Assembly (NCBI GenBank): GCA_021648125.1
Contig: JAKITK010000018.1
Location: 1 to 51,892 of the forward strand
Length of the DNA stretch: 51,892 bases
Origin: Lysobacterales bacterium
GTDB lineage: Bacteria; Pseudomonadota; Gammaproteobacteria; Xanthomonadales; SZUA-36
Direction: 5' to 3'
Position 1 is the stretch's first letter. Every line of letters starts with the position of its first letter. The notes below the pieces were generated by a model. The model saw nothing but the letters and a program-made list of their open reading frames with translations, did no database searches and was not told the origin of the DNA. Below are positions 1 to 7,781 of the stretch, piece by piece. The position numbers and the translations under genes were made by a program.

Positions 1-1
1 T

Positions 2-91
2 CGAGGGTTTCGCAATAAGGCGCGCTACCGGAATGCCATTTACTTCCATCTTGGCGGACTAAACCTTTACCCTGAAGGCCTCGATAGGTAA
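2..91 (+). CDS. possible C-terminal end of a gene entering from the left
   Basis: A reading frame without stops runs from the first bases to a TAA at 89-91 and would give the last 29 residues of a protein ending in LYPEGLDR. The opposite strand has an equally open frame starting with ATG at 49-47 (MEVNGIPVARL) and running off the left edge. Ninety bases cannot decide between them and I do not recognise either peptide. At most one is likely to be a gene. Confidence 0.2.
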   Translation, partial: RGFRNKARYRNAIYFHLGGLNLYPEGLDR

Positions 92-94
92 ATA

Positions 95-535
95 TTACCC
101 ACTCGATCTGATGAAGACCCAAAAAATATCTCTATACGCTGCGTCTATAATTGTTTTAAAAGCATCATATGCCCCTTGGGCAATAGAATAACCACTAGCT
201 GCAGTGCCAGTAATAGGAGTTGCTGAACCCGTTAACACCCCTTGCAATAGATCGCTTAAAAGGCCTGATTGCTCACAATACTTTTCCTTTTCATCCTGCG
301 CATCACTAGCCCCAGATCCACCACCGCCACCACCGATCACATTGTCCCCGGTCTGTAACCTCGCTATAAGCATCTGCAAATCCGCCCAACTCATAGGAGG
401 TATGGGTTGGCCATTAACCACCATCCGTGGAAGCTCTACAGCAGGCTCTTCATCACTATCAGCAAAAACAACTCCCGTTGATAATAGCATAAGAACAAAC
501 ACAGCTGTGGTGGGTAGAAATTTAAATTTACTCAT
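95..535 (-). CDS. small exported protein of unknown function
   Basis: 146 residues. The N-terminus is a clear Sec signal peptide (MSKFKF followed by a hydrophobic stretch and a likely cut after VFA, about residue 25). The mature part has an acidic start, a run of six glycines near residue 69, one cysteine and an Ala/Gly-rich amphipathic C-terminal half; no membrane span follows the signal. I recognise no family. A TATAAA box (552-557 on the opposite strand) lies about 17 bases before the start, and a run of ten C (G on the gene strand) lies about 45 bases before it. The overlapping frame on the plus strand at 204-563 is Pro/Ser-rich and lacks a family or a ribosome site, so this strand is preferred. 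Confidence 0.6.
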   Translation of the reverse strand: MSKFKFLPTTAVFVLMLLSTGVVFADSDEEPAVELPRMVVNGQPIPPMSWADLQMLIARLQTGDNVIGGGGGGSGASDAQDEKEKYCEQSGLLSDLLQGVLTGSATPITGTAASGYSIAQGAYDAFKTIIDAAYRDIFWVFIRSSG

Positions 536-579
536 GGGATCTCTCTCTTTTTTTATAGGTTAAAGACCACCAAATAGTA

Positions 580-589
580 CCCCCCCCCC
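580..589. repeat. homopolymer tract of ten C (poly-G for the gene at 95-535)
   Basis: Ten consecutive C bases lie 45-54 bp upstream of the start of the exported protein at 95-535, just beyond the expected -35 region. Tracts of this length can change by slipped-strand pairing, and in promoters this can switch expression. Whether it does so here is inference. Confidence 0.6.
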
Positions 590-867
590 TAGGGAAAATG
601 TCAACCTCAATATTAGTAGTTGTTAGTAGCAAATAATATGCCCGGTTTCACACACACCGAGAGAACAGGCGATGAAACGAACAGAATGACTGCAGGAGAC
701 TCTTATTATTAATGGTCATGCCATTCGGGGCAAAGTCAATCCACCGGCTATGAGTTCAAACGGGTAATTAAAAACACACTGAATTCCGGCCCGACTCCCG
801 CTAATTGGTAAATTTACCCCATCTGCAAGATAGCAAATTTGTGTCGCGCAAGCTATTATTTCTTTCT
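590..867. other. intergenic stretch, no gene recognised
   Basis: About 280 bases between a divergent gene pair. A short open frame (about 661-765) ends NPPAMSSNG but has no start with a ribosome site and no recognisable family. I see no hairpin with a T-run and no repeat. It should contain the promoter for the DUF2461 gene at 868. Confidence 0.4.
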
Positions 868-1566
868 ATGGCGAACACGCAAACATTTACCGGCTTCAAA
901 CCCGCCTTTTTTAGATTTTTCCGCGAGTTAGCGAAAAATAATAACCGCCCGTGGTTTTTAGACAACAAACCGCGTTATCAACAACAAATAGTCGCGCCGA
1001 TGCTAGAATTTATTCGAGCTATGCAGGCGCCGCTGGCAGAGTTGGCGCCGCATTATCGCGCTATTCCCAAATTAATGGGCGGTTCAATGTTCCGTATTTA
1101 TCGGGATGCGCGGTTTTCGCACGACAAAAGCCCGTATAAGGAGCATGCCGCATTCCATTTTCGCCACGAGCAGGGTAAAGATGCTCATGCGCCTGGCTAC
1201 TATTTACACCTTGAGCCGGGCAAAGTTTATTTTGGCGGTGGTATATGGGTACCACCGGCACCCAAGTTGATGGCTATTCGTGACACTATTATGGATAGCC
1301 CAGCAGCCTGGGCGCAGGTAAAAAATAATAATAAAATTATTGCCTATGGCGGCATTCAGGGTAAAGGCTTAAAAACTGCACCTCGGGGAATCGCTAAAGA
1401 CCACCCACAGATTGAAGACCTGCGCCGCAAGAGTTTTTTTATTATGCACGAAGTAAAACCAGCGGTTTCCGGCAAAGCCGACTTTGTTGATCAAGTGGCA
1501 GAAACCTATAAAGACTGCGAACCAATGATGGATTTTATTTGTCACGCGCTTGAGATACCATTTTGA
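868..1566 (+). CDS. DUF2461 (TIGR02453) family protein
   Basis: 232 residues from the ATG at 868. The family pattern is plain: FTGFKPAFFRFFRELAKNN near the start, then NRPWFLDNKPRYQQ, then MFRIYRDARFSHDKSPYKEH (about residues 76-95), and a later GGGIW segment. The protein is soluble with no signal peptide. DUF2461 proteins are widespread in bacteria and have no settled function. An upstream TTG (805) and GTG (841) would lengthen the protein, but the family begins at the 'F..F.P' motif, so 868 is preferred even though no strong Shine-Dalgarno is visible. The stop overlaps the start region of the next gene, so the two are probably co-transcribed. Confidence 0.85.
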   Translation: MANTQTFTGFKPAFFRFFRELAKNNNRPWFLDNKPRYQQQIVAPMLEFIRAMQAPLAELAPHYRAIPKLMGGSMFRIYRDARFSHDKSPYKEHAAFHFRHEQGKDAHAPGYYLHLEPGKVYFGGGIWVPPAPKLMAIRDTIMDSPAAWAQVKNNNKIIAYGGIQGKGLKTAPRGIAKDHPQIEDLRRKSFFIMHEVKPAVSGKADFVDQVAETYKDCEPMMDFICHALEIPF

Positions 1567-1571
1567 TTGAT

Positions 1572-3275
1572 ATGAAAAATACTGAAAAAAAATCCGGCAA
1601 GGGCTGTATGACACTCTTCGCCGCGGTGTTTTTTTTCGCCGGTTTAGTACCGGGGGGAATGGCCGTGATGAATATTTATCAGGTTTTTGATGCTCGCGAC
1701 TGGGTAGCAACGCCAAGCACAATTGTCTCCACCGAACTTATAACCCAACGCGGTGATGATAGCGACACTTATAAAGCAGTAGCCCGCTACAACTATCAAT
1801 TTAACGGGCAAAACTACAGCAATGATCAAGTGGGCTTTAGTAAGGGCTCCGATAATATTGGCAGTTTTCACGAGGATGCTTACCGCGAATTAAACCGCTA
1901 CAGAAACCAGCAAAACGCATTTACCGCCTGGGTCAATCCTGATAATCCCACTGAGGCCGTATTGTATAAGACTGTGCGTTGGCCGCTGGTGGCTTTTAAA
2001 GTGCTCTTTATGCTGATTTTTTCTGGTGCTGGTGCTGGATTTTATTTCTACGGTAAATACAACCTCAAACGAGAAAACCAAGTTCGTGAGTTACAACAGC
2101 GCCACCCTGAAGCACCCTGGAAGTGGCGTCCGCAGTGGCAACAAAATCAACTGCAATCTCAGACTGGTGCAACCCGCTGGTTTGCGACCTTTTTTGCGCT
2201 CTTCTGGAACCTGATATCCTCACCCATCTGGTTTATTATTCCTCAGGAATTTGCCAGCGGGAACACTATTGTACTGGTTGCAGCGCTGTTCCCGCTGGTG
2301 GGTATTGGTATGGCGGTATGGGCAATCCAGCTGTGGCGTCAGCACTATCGCTTCGGTAACAGTGTGCTCATCCTCAAGCGGGTACCTATCGACCTGGGTG
2401 GCCAACTCACAGCAAACTTACAGCTACCCGCCGATGTACCGGCAGGCTCTGAATTGAACATTCGCCTAGACTGCATCCGCAAAACAACCACCCGCAGCGG
2501 CAATAAAAGCAACACAAGTGAGAGCATTCTCTGGCAGGGTGATCAACGAATTATTATTGCGGATGCAGGCACTTACCGACTGGTTCCTATTCGTTTTCAG
2601 CTTCCGGCTGATCAGCCTGAAACCAGCGAGCCAACAGCTAAGAGCAGTGTTTTCTGGCGCATGGATATCAGCAGTGATATTCCCGGGGTTGATTATCAGG
2701 CAAGTTTTGAGTTACCTGTATTTGATACCGGCTTTGTAGCCGAGCTAAATTCAGCCGAAGAGCCTGTTGCTTCACTAAAGGCGGAAACCGGGGCTGCCGG
2801 TGATCCGACTCGTAGCGGGGCCATAATTAACGGGGGTGTATACCATTTCCCGGCTGCCAGACATAAAAGCCTTATTTTTGGTCTGTTTATCTTCGGTTTG
2901 GTATTTGGCGGAGTAGGCTTAGCCATCATAATATCCGGCCAAGCCTGGTTTGGTGGAGTGTTTGCACTGGTTGGGGTATTAACTTTCTGGGGTATGTTGT
3001 CACTACTGTTTAAACGCTCTGAAATTCGACTGGAAAATGGCAACATTATTGCCAGTAGCGGCTGGTTCAAGCTGAAAGAAAAACTGCGGCTGCCAAGCTT
3101 CCAGGTAAAAAAAATCTGGGTCAAGTCAAATATGAGTTCCGGTAATACCAAATACTATGACTTATTTCTGGATGATCAACAGGGCAAAAAACACAGCCTT
3201 GCAAGCAAGCTGATTGGGCGGCGCGATACCGAAGCGCTGATTGCACACCTTGAGACCGCCCTAGGGATCAAATAG
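1572..3275 (+). CDS. DUF3592 multi-span membrane protein
   Basis: 567 residues. A first membrane span (about 12-36) is followed by an extracytoplasmic segment resembling DUF3592 (YNYQFNGQNY, about 78-87), then hydrophobic spans near 137-160, 205-225, 233-255, 433-455 and 460-480, with a long soluble domain between spans four and five. That soluble part reads like an immunoglobulin-like beta domain. The C-terminal soluble segment of about 80 residues resembles a membrane-anchored PH-like fold, which is a guess from pattern only. The ATG at 1572 is used because the in-frame TTG at 1563 falls inside the previous gene. No enzymatic motif is seen; function unknown. Confidence 0.75.
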   Translation: MKNTEKKSGKGCMTLFAAVFFFAGLVPGGMAVMNIYQVFDARDWVATPSTIVSTELITQRGDDSDTYKAVARYNYQFNGQNYSNDQVGFSKGSDNIGSFHEDAYRELNRYRNQQNAFTAWVNPDNPTEAVLYKTVRWPLVAFKVLFMLIFSGAGAGFYFYGKYNLKRENQVRELQQRHPEAPWKWRPQWQQNQLQSQTGATRWFATFFALFWNLISSPIWFIIPQEFASGNTIVLVAALFPLVGIGMAVWAIQLWRQHYRFGNSVLILKRVPIDLGGQLTANLQLPADVPAGSELNIRLDCIRKTTTRSGNKSNTSESILWQGDQRIIIADAGTYRLVPIRFQLPADQPETSEPTAKSSVFWRMDISSDIPGVDYQASFELPVFDTGFVAELNSAEEPVASLKAETGAAGDPTRSGAIINGGVYHFPAARHKSLIFGLFIFGLVFGGVGLAIIISGQAWFGGVFALVGVLTFWGMLSLLFKRSEIRLENGNIIASSGWFKLKEKLRLPSFQVKKIWVKSNMSSGNTKYYDLFLDDQQGKKHSLASKLIGRRDTEALIAHLETALGIK

Positions 3276-3305
3276 CAACGGTATGTTTATTGCGGCAATG
3301 TCGGT

Positions 3306-4313
3306 TCAGGATTTTTTCGATTTCTTCAAAACAAAGCTGTGCAGATCCTGCTGGAAATAGCGATTACTGATTTCACCGGCATCCTCACCAGCAAGAACAG
3401 CCTGCAAGTCGGCAATCACCCACTGGTTTTCACGATAATAGTTGTGCTCTACTATGCCGCTTACGACCCGCGAGCAATCGATCTGGCAAACCTTTGCCGG
3501 TACATTAAATGGTAGTTGCAGACCCGCCTGACCCAGACGCTCGGGATTGCCTTTGCTCAGGTCTGAAAGCGCCATTACGCGGTCCTGCCGATTATAGTAA
3601 ACACTGACTTTCTCACCCAATTGCGGCAAAGTTTTTAGTTTGTAATCAAACTCAAAAGCATCACTGTCTTCATCTGCAGCAATAAGAATTATCTGCTCTA
3701 AAATCCGGCTTAAGCGAGCCGTCTGGCTGCGGTAATACTGTAGCGAATGGCGTAAGACATAGGCACCCATTGAGTGTGCTAACAAATGAATTCGCTGGCC
3801 GCAATCTGTGTCCTTGCTGACATCACAGAGATAATCAGTGAGTTTTAGTAATCCCCGAGCCAACGCTGGTCCGGAAGCCGCGGCATCATGCCGGTCGTTA
3901 GAGTATGCCAGCCAGGGTAGCATTGAGCCATCAGATGGCCATGAAAATACGACAATGTTCATCTCCGGGAACTGCTTAGCCAGCTCAAAGCCGTTACGCA
4001 AACTATCCCGAAAACTATGGTTATAACCATGTACAAAAATCAGCGTATCGCGCTGCTGCTCACGCATGCTTTTCTGCAACTCAGCAAACACCTGCTGTGA
4101 TCCGTAGCGACAGTATTCGGAGTCTTCAGCTGTACCCGCAGCATTGATTTGTAACTTCTCCGCAGCCGTTGAAATAGTAATTTTTGCGGCCTTTTTTTGG
4201 GCGCTACCAAAACGCAGACAAGCCATCCCATCGGGATTAAAATAGCGCCCAAAGCCAGTTGGCTTGTTTATATTATTCGGGTTTCGGTTAGTAATGAAAT
4301 ATATTTTTTGCAT
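3306..4313 (-). CDS. alpha/beta hydrolase, DUF900-like
   Basis: 335 residues, no signal peptide. The fold is shown by LIFVHGYNHSF (oxyanion region, about 91-101), VVFSWPSDG (about 121-129) and the nucleophile elbow LLAHSMGAY, with Ser181 in A-H-S-M-G. This combination is typical of the DUF900 group of serine hydrolases, which are often annotated as esterases of unknown substrate. The gene converges on the DUF3592 gene with only 30 bases between stops. The catalytic Asp and His cannot be assigned with certainty by eye; H295 in the IVEHNYY segment is a candidate. Substrate unknown. Confidence 0.8.
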   Translation of the reverse strand: MQKIYFITNRNPNNINKPTGFGRYFNPDGMACLRFGSAQKKAAKITISTAAEKLQINAAGTAEDSEYCRYGSQQVFAELQKSMREQQRDTLIFVHGYNHSFRDSLRNGFELAKQFPEMNIVVFSWPSDGSMLPWLAYSNDRHDAAASGPALARGLLKLTDYLCDVSKDTDCGQRIHLLAHSMGAYVLRHSLQYYRSQTARLSRILEQIILIAADEDSDAFEFDYKLKTLPQLGEKVSVYYNRQDRVMALSDLSKGNPERLGQAGLQLPFNVPAKVCQIDCSRVVSGIVEHNYYRENQWVIADLQAVLAGEDAGEISNRYFQQDLHSFVLKKSKKS

Positions 4314-4416
4314 AACTTATTTATATACCATACGGGCAGTGATTCCAATGACTATTTAATTACTGTCATTGTGAACCATGCGGAAATATATATTTTCCCA
4401 AAATGTGTTGTTTTGA

Positions 4417-4446
4417 TTGACAGGACATATTGATACTAAAGATAAT
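4417..4446 (+). promoter_or_regulatory. sigma70-like promoter for the marR-type gene
   Basis: TTGACA at 4417-4422 and GATAAT at 4441-4446 are separated by 18 bases, 32 bases before the chosen start of the MarR-type gene. Both hexamers are close to consensus. Confidence 0.55.
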
Positions 4447-4477
4447 GTCAACAATTAGTACAGTAAAGGACAGAACA

Positions 4478-4939
4478 ATGGTTGAAATCACATCAAAAAA
4501 TGCCGCCAGACAAACATTTATGCCGCTAATGCGGGAACTGGTACGCGCCTATCAAGCATTCTCACACTATTCTGCTGACGGCTTTCGCCTGTCTGGCAGT
4601 AGTCTAACTCAACCACAGGCCGATGTTATCTTCACGCTGGGGAATACCGAGGGCATGACCTTCAAAGAAATCGGCGATAAAACTCTGATTACCAAAGGCA
4701 CTTTAACCGGTATTATTGATCGCCTGGAAGGCAAGAAACTGGTTAAGCGGCGCACAGATAAACACGACCGTCGCCGCATTATGGTTCGTCTGACCCGTCG
4801 TGGTGAGCGTTTATTCGACACCGAATTTCCCCGCCAGATTATCTGGATGAAAGAAAAATTCAGCAAGCTAAGTAAAAAAGACCGGGATGAAGCCATCCGT
4901 GTATTGGGCTTGATTCGCGAGGCCTTTGAAGCCGAGTAA
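4478..4939 (+). CDS. MarR-family transcriptional regulator
   Basis: 153 residues. The winged-helix core is visible: LTQPQADVIFTLG (about 47-59), EIGDKTLITKGTLTGIIDRLEGKKLVKR (recognition helix region, about 67-94) and the wing RRTDKHDRRRIMVRLTRRG. The family binds palindromic operators as a dimer and usually responds to small aromatic or oxidising ligands; the ligand here is unknown. The ATG at 4478 is chosen because AAGGA lies eight bases ahead of it, while the longer TTG-initiated frame has no ribosome site. It is transcribed away from the hydrolase at 3306-4313, a possible target. A perfect hairpin lies 27 bases after its stop. Confidence 0.88.
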   Translation: MVEITSKNAARQTFMPLMRELVRAYQAFSHYSADGFRLSGSSLTQPQADVIFTLGNTEGMTFKEIGDKTLITKGTLTGIIDRLEGKKLVKRRTDKHDRRRIMVRLTRRGERLFDTEFPRQIIWMKEKFSKLSKKDRDEAIRVLGLIREAFEAE

Positions 4940-4966
4940 CTCAGCACGACCCACAAAATAGTTGTC

Positions 4967-4988
4967 ATACCGGCTCACGAGCCGGTAT
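4967..4988. repeat. perfect 10-bp hairpin, REP-like element
   Basis: ATACCGGCTC and its exact complement are separated by two bases, flanked by TTGTC on the left and CTCC on the right. It sits between the convergent marR-type and metallo-hydrolase genes. There is no T-run, so it may be a dispersed repeat rather than an intrinsic terminator. A related degenerate copy is found at 14331-14420. Confidence 0.55.
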
Positions 4989-5021
4989 CTCCTATCGAAT
5001 TCCCCGAGCCGACAACGAAAC

Positions 5022-5978
5022 CTATTTTACCGGAGTTGGTACTGCAAAAACCCAACCTTGTTGCGGTAATTGAAGATCAAAACGCCATTTCTTCAGATCT
5101 TCAGCCACCAACAACGCCCCCGTATATTGTGTTTTTATCAAGGCTATATTTTTATCCAGATCAGCCAGGCTGCGTGCCATAAAGTGACTTACTAGCAGAG
5201 TTTTCACCCCCGCTTGGGCGGCAACCTTAGCAATTTCTGATGGAGTAGCATGTAAGTTGCGAGCAATACGCCCAGCGCCTTCAGGAATCGGCATAGGCAT
5301 AATCCACAAGTCGGCATTGCGCACAAATTCGACAAACGCCGAATCACTCAGGTTCTGGTCACCGGAAATCACTATGTTGAGATTTCCAACACTAATCTTA
5401 AACGCTAATGAGGGCACCGGGCCGTGAGGAACTGGCGTTGTGGTAATGCTGAAGGCTTCAAAGCTCACCTTTTCAACAGCTTGTGTTGCTGTAATTGGGA
5501 CTTCAATCGGTAACAAAGCAAAAGGTGCTGCGTCCCCATCGATGTAACCGGATAAATAGGCATACGCACCCTTGCCCGGAGCAAACAACGCGGACAACCA
5601 GTCGTTCAGGCCGGGAAACTTACCTGCTGCAGACGGGCCTGCAATGGTTAGTGTTCTCTTCCTATCGCCAAAATAGGCGCTTTTCATCAGCGCCGGTAAA
5701 TCACTGGAATGATCCGTATGAAAATGGCTAATACCGATAAACTCCAGATCATCCATGTTCAGGCCAGCCTCGCCAAAACGCTGAAACACCCCACCACCGG
5801 CATCTATCAGGATATAACCGCCGTCGGGCAAACCAATAACATAGCCTGAAGATGCGCGTGCGTCATCAGCAACGGGGCCGCCAGAACCTAGCACCTGTAA
5901 ACTGATTTCAGCGGCAGTGCTGATGCCGCTCAACGATAAAATTAAAGTCATCATCAAAGTCAAAAACAAAGCTTTCAT
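5022..5978 (-). CDS. exported metallo-beta-lactamase-fold hydrolase
   Basis: 318 residues with a Sec signal peptide (cut likely after STA, about residue 22). The zinc motif is SHFHTDH (H85, H87, D89, H90), preceded by GYILIDAGGG and followed by TPVPHGPVPS and VISGDQN, then LLVSHFMAR; this layout fits the RNase Z/arylsulfatase-like branch of the fold. Because the protein is exported, an RNA substrate is unlikely; hydrolysis of a small periplasmic ester or sulfate is a reasonable guess. Its start overlaps the moaE stop by one base, so it is probably the last gene of the molybdenum-cofactor operon, although its role there is unknown. Confidence 0.8.
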   Translation of the reverse strand: MKALFLTLMMTLILSLSGISTAAEISLQVLGSGGPVADDARASSGYVIGLPDGGYILIDAGGGVFQRFGEAGLNMDDLEFIGISHFHTDHSSDLPALMKSAYFGDRKRTLTIAGPSAAGKFPGLNDWLSALFAPGKGAYAYLSGYIDGDAAPFALLPIEVPITATQAVEKVSFEAFSITTTPVPHGPVPSLAFKISVGNLNIVISGDQNLSDSAFVEFVRNADLWIMPMPIPEGAGRIARNLHATPSEIAKVAAQAGVKTLLVSHFMARSLADLDKNIALIKTQYTGALLVAEDLKKWRFDLQLPQQGWVFAVPTPVK

Positions 5979-6433
5979 TATTTATGCTCCTCGTGTGCAT
6001 GAATATGGCCGTGCTTGGCACAGGCCTCGCAATCGACCCAGCCGGAGTCACCGGTAATATAATATTCTTTCTTCCAGATCGGAACCCGCACTTTAATTTC
6101 ATCAATAATATAGCGGCAAGCAGCGAAGGCAGCCTCGCGATGTGCTGAGGATACGCCAACCCAAACGGCCAGCTCGCCAATCTCCAACATCCCGGTACGG
6201 TGCACACAGGCTGCTTTGATAATATCGTATTTATCCAGGGCTTCGACCACTACCTTTTCACCTTCTTTCACAGCCAAGGCAGGATAGGCTTGGTAGGCGA
6301 GTTTCAATACCTGGCGGCCATCATTATGGTCTCTGACCCAGCCTTCGAAAGCAACAAAACCGCCTGCTGCCCGGTCACTAAGATCATGTTGAAGCCGGGC
6401 GATATCTGTAGGATTTTCGACTAAAGCAAACAT
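5978..6433 (-). CDS. moaE: molybdopterin synthase catalytic subunit MoaE
   Basis: 151 residues. MoaE hallmarks are GGFVAFEGWVRDHNDGR (about 24-40), HRTGMLEIGE (about 79-88), SSAHREAAFAACRYIIDEIK (about 95-114) and VPIWKKEYY with the catalytic lysines (about 117-125). With MoaD it inserts two sulfurs into cyclic pyranopterin monophosphate to form molybdopterin. The shorter start at 6433 is used because the family begins at this point; a longer frame would overlap moaD. It lies seven bases after moaD. The His-rich tail (HGHIHAHEEHK) is longer than I expect but harmless. Confidence 0.93.
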   Translation of the reverse strand: MFALVENPTDIARLQHDLSDRAAGGFVAFEGWVRDHNDGRQVLKLAYQAYPALAVKEGEKVVVEALDKYDIIKAACVHRTGMLEIGELAVWVGVSSAHREAAFAACRYIIDEIKVRVPIWKKEYYITGDSGWVDCEACAKHGHIHAHEEHK

Positions 6434-6440
6434 GGTAGTG

Positions 6441-6680
6441 CTAGCCACCTGCCATCGGTGGCATAAAGACCAGCCTGTCATTCTCTGCTAAGGGGCTATC
6501 CCAATTGGCAAATTCATCGTTGATTGCCACCCGCAGTTGCGCGGAGGTAAGACTAAAACCATGGCGACTATTTAGCTCGGTGAATAAGGCTGCCGGATTG
6601 TTGCAGCGGGTTTCTATAGTTTCCTTACTGCAACCGGCTTCATCCCTGAGTTGGGCATAATATTCGATAGTTAACTTCAT
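6441..6680 (-). CDS. moaD: molybdopterin synthase sulfur carrier MoaD
   Basis: 79 residues with a ubiquitin-like pattern and the required C-terminal Gly-Gly (PPMAGG), which is adenylated by a MoeB-type enzyme and loaded with sulfur as thiocarboxylate. No moeB is in this window, so activation must be encoded elsewhere. The start ATGA overlaps the mobA stop by four bases, indicating translational coupling, and moaE follows directly. Confidence 0.92.
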   Translation of the reverse strand: MKLTIEYYAQLRDEAGCSKETIETRCNNPAALFTELNSRHGFSLTSAQLRVAINDEFANWDSPLAENDRLVFMPPMAGG

Positions 6681-7279
6681 GCTTGTTTCCTGATGTCTTC
6701 CAGTTCCTGCGGGTGATTGATATTGTCCATTGAGCGCGGGTCGAGTTGTTCAGTCAGCCGGATATTAGTATTGATTAGTATTTTGCGCGGACAATGACGG
6801 TTGCTAGCGACAGCCTCATCAATAACTGTTCGACTGGCCGGCTCCCAGATAGCACAAAGGGGTTCGGGCAAGCCCGGATGATGCACGCTGGCAAAGGCTG
6901 TTGCCATTGATTGAGGGTCACGCTTGGCGAGCAAGTGTTCAATGCTAGCATCCGCAAGCCACGGCAGATCACAGGCCACCACCAGCCAGGCCACCTGATG
7001 ATGAGTTTGCATTGCTGAGACAATACCATCCAGCGGGCCACGGCTGATTCCCAGATCGTGGACTTGCGGCAAGCTTGCGCGTACTGGTTCTTTTTCCTGC
7101 TCAGCGCGTACCGAAACGAACACCTGCGGCAGATGTCGCTGCAGGAGTTCATAGGCCCAACGGATTTGCGGTTGACCGTGATAGTCGATGACCGCTTTAT
7201 CATGGCCCATGCGCCGGCTTGCGCCACCTGCAAGGATTAACCCATAGATTTCAGCCGGTTTACTCATCAGTTTTTTCAT
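6677..7279 (-). CDS. mobA: molybdenum cofactor guanylyltransferase MobA
   Basis: 200 residues. The nucleotidyltransferase signature LILAGGASRRMGHDKA (about 14-29) and VACDLPWL (Mg-binding Asp) mark MobA, which links GMP to molybdopterin to give the bis-MGD or MGD form used by DMSO-reductase-type enzymes. SoxC belongs to the sulfite-oxidase family, which uses the unmodified cofactor, so MobA probably also serves enzymes outside this window. Two starts (7279 and 7267) are possible; both overlap the end of moaC and neither has a clear ribosome site, which points to coupling. Confidence 0.9.
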   Translation of the reverse strand: MKKLMSKPAEIYGLILAGGASRRMGHDKAVIDYHGQPQIRWAYELLQRHLPQVFVSVRAEQEKEPVRASLPQVHDLGISRGPLDGIVSAMQTHHQVAWLVVACDLPWLADASIEHLLAKRDPQSMATAFASVHHPGLPEPLCAIWEPASRTVIDEAVASNRHCPRKILINTNIRLTEQLDPRSMDNINHPQELEDIRKQA

Positions 7280-7754
7280 TGCTATTGGAGCTAGTAAAGT
7301 CAGATTTACCGCCGCGCTTTTCGATTAGGCGGGTGTCGCGGATAACGATGCCCTTGGTCACCGACTTGCACATATCATAAACCGTCAAGGCAGCCACGCT
7401 GACGGCAGTCAGGGCTTCCATTTCTACCCCGGTGCGGTAATTTGCGACCACAATGGCATTGATCTGTAAATTGCCATCAGCGTTTTGTTCAATGCTGATT
7501 TTGCAATCATCCAGCGGGATGGGGTGGCACAGGGGAATCAGTCCGGGAGTGTTTTTCGCAGCCATCACTCCGGCAATTATTGCGGTCGCCACCAATGGAC
7601 CTTTTTTAGTCTGCAAACCTCCGGCACGCAGAGCATCTGCGAGAATTTTCGGTAGCTCAAGCGTGCATCGCGCATGGGCGGTTCGGCGGCTTACCGCCTT
7701 TTGACCTACATCTACCATGCCCGGCTGGCCGTCTTTATTTAAATGGCTAAACAT
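7260..7754 (-). CDS. moaC: cyclic pyranopterin monophosphate synthase MoaC
   Basis: 164 residues from the ATG at 7754. Family motifs are MVDVGQKAVSRRTAHA, GPLVATAIIAGVMAAK, LIPLCHPIPLDD and the C-terminal GVEMEALTAVSVAALTVYDMCK. MoaC converts the MoaA product 3',8-cyclo-GTP into cPMP, the first stable cofactor intermediate. An ATG four codons upstream would add MVDN; the family start MFSHLNKDGQ is favoured. The gene overlaps mobA by 20 bases and follows moaA after about 27 bases. Confidence 0.93.
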   Translation of the reverse strand: MFSHLNKDGQPGMVDVGQKAVSRRTAHARCTLELPKILADALRAGGLQTKKGPLVATAIIAGVMAAKNTPGLIPLCHPIPLDDCKISIEQNADGNLQINAIVVANYRTGVEMEALTAVSVAALTVYDMCKSVTKGIVIRDTRLIEKRGGKSDFTSSNSNEKTDE

Positions 7755-7781
7755 ATTATCCACCAATTCTTATCCATCAAT

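Noticed and set aside
204-563. 119-codon plus-strand frame opposite the exported protein at 95-535
   Set aside because: Its product is Ser/Pro-rich, has no signal, no ribosome site and no family, and runs antisense to a gene with a clear signal peptide.
2696-3151. 151-codon minus-strand frame inside the DUF3592 gene
   Set aside because: Low-complexity Pro/Ser text; the plus-strand membrane protein has consistent spans and a ribosome context.
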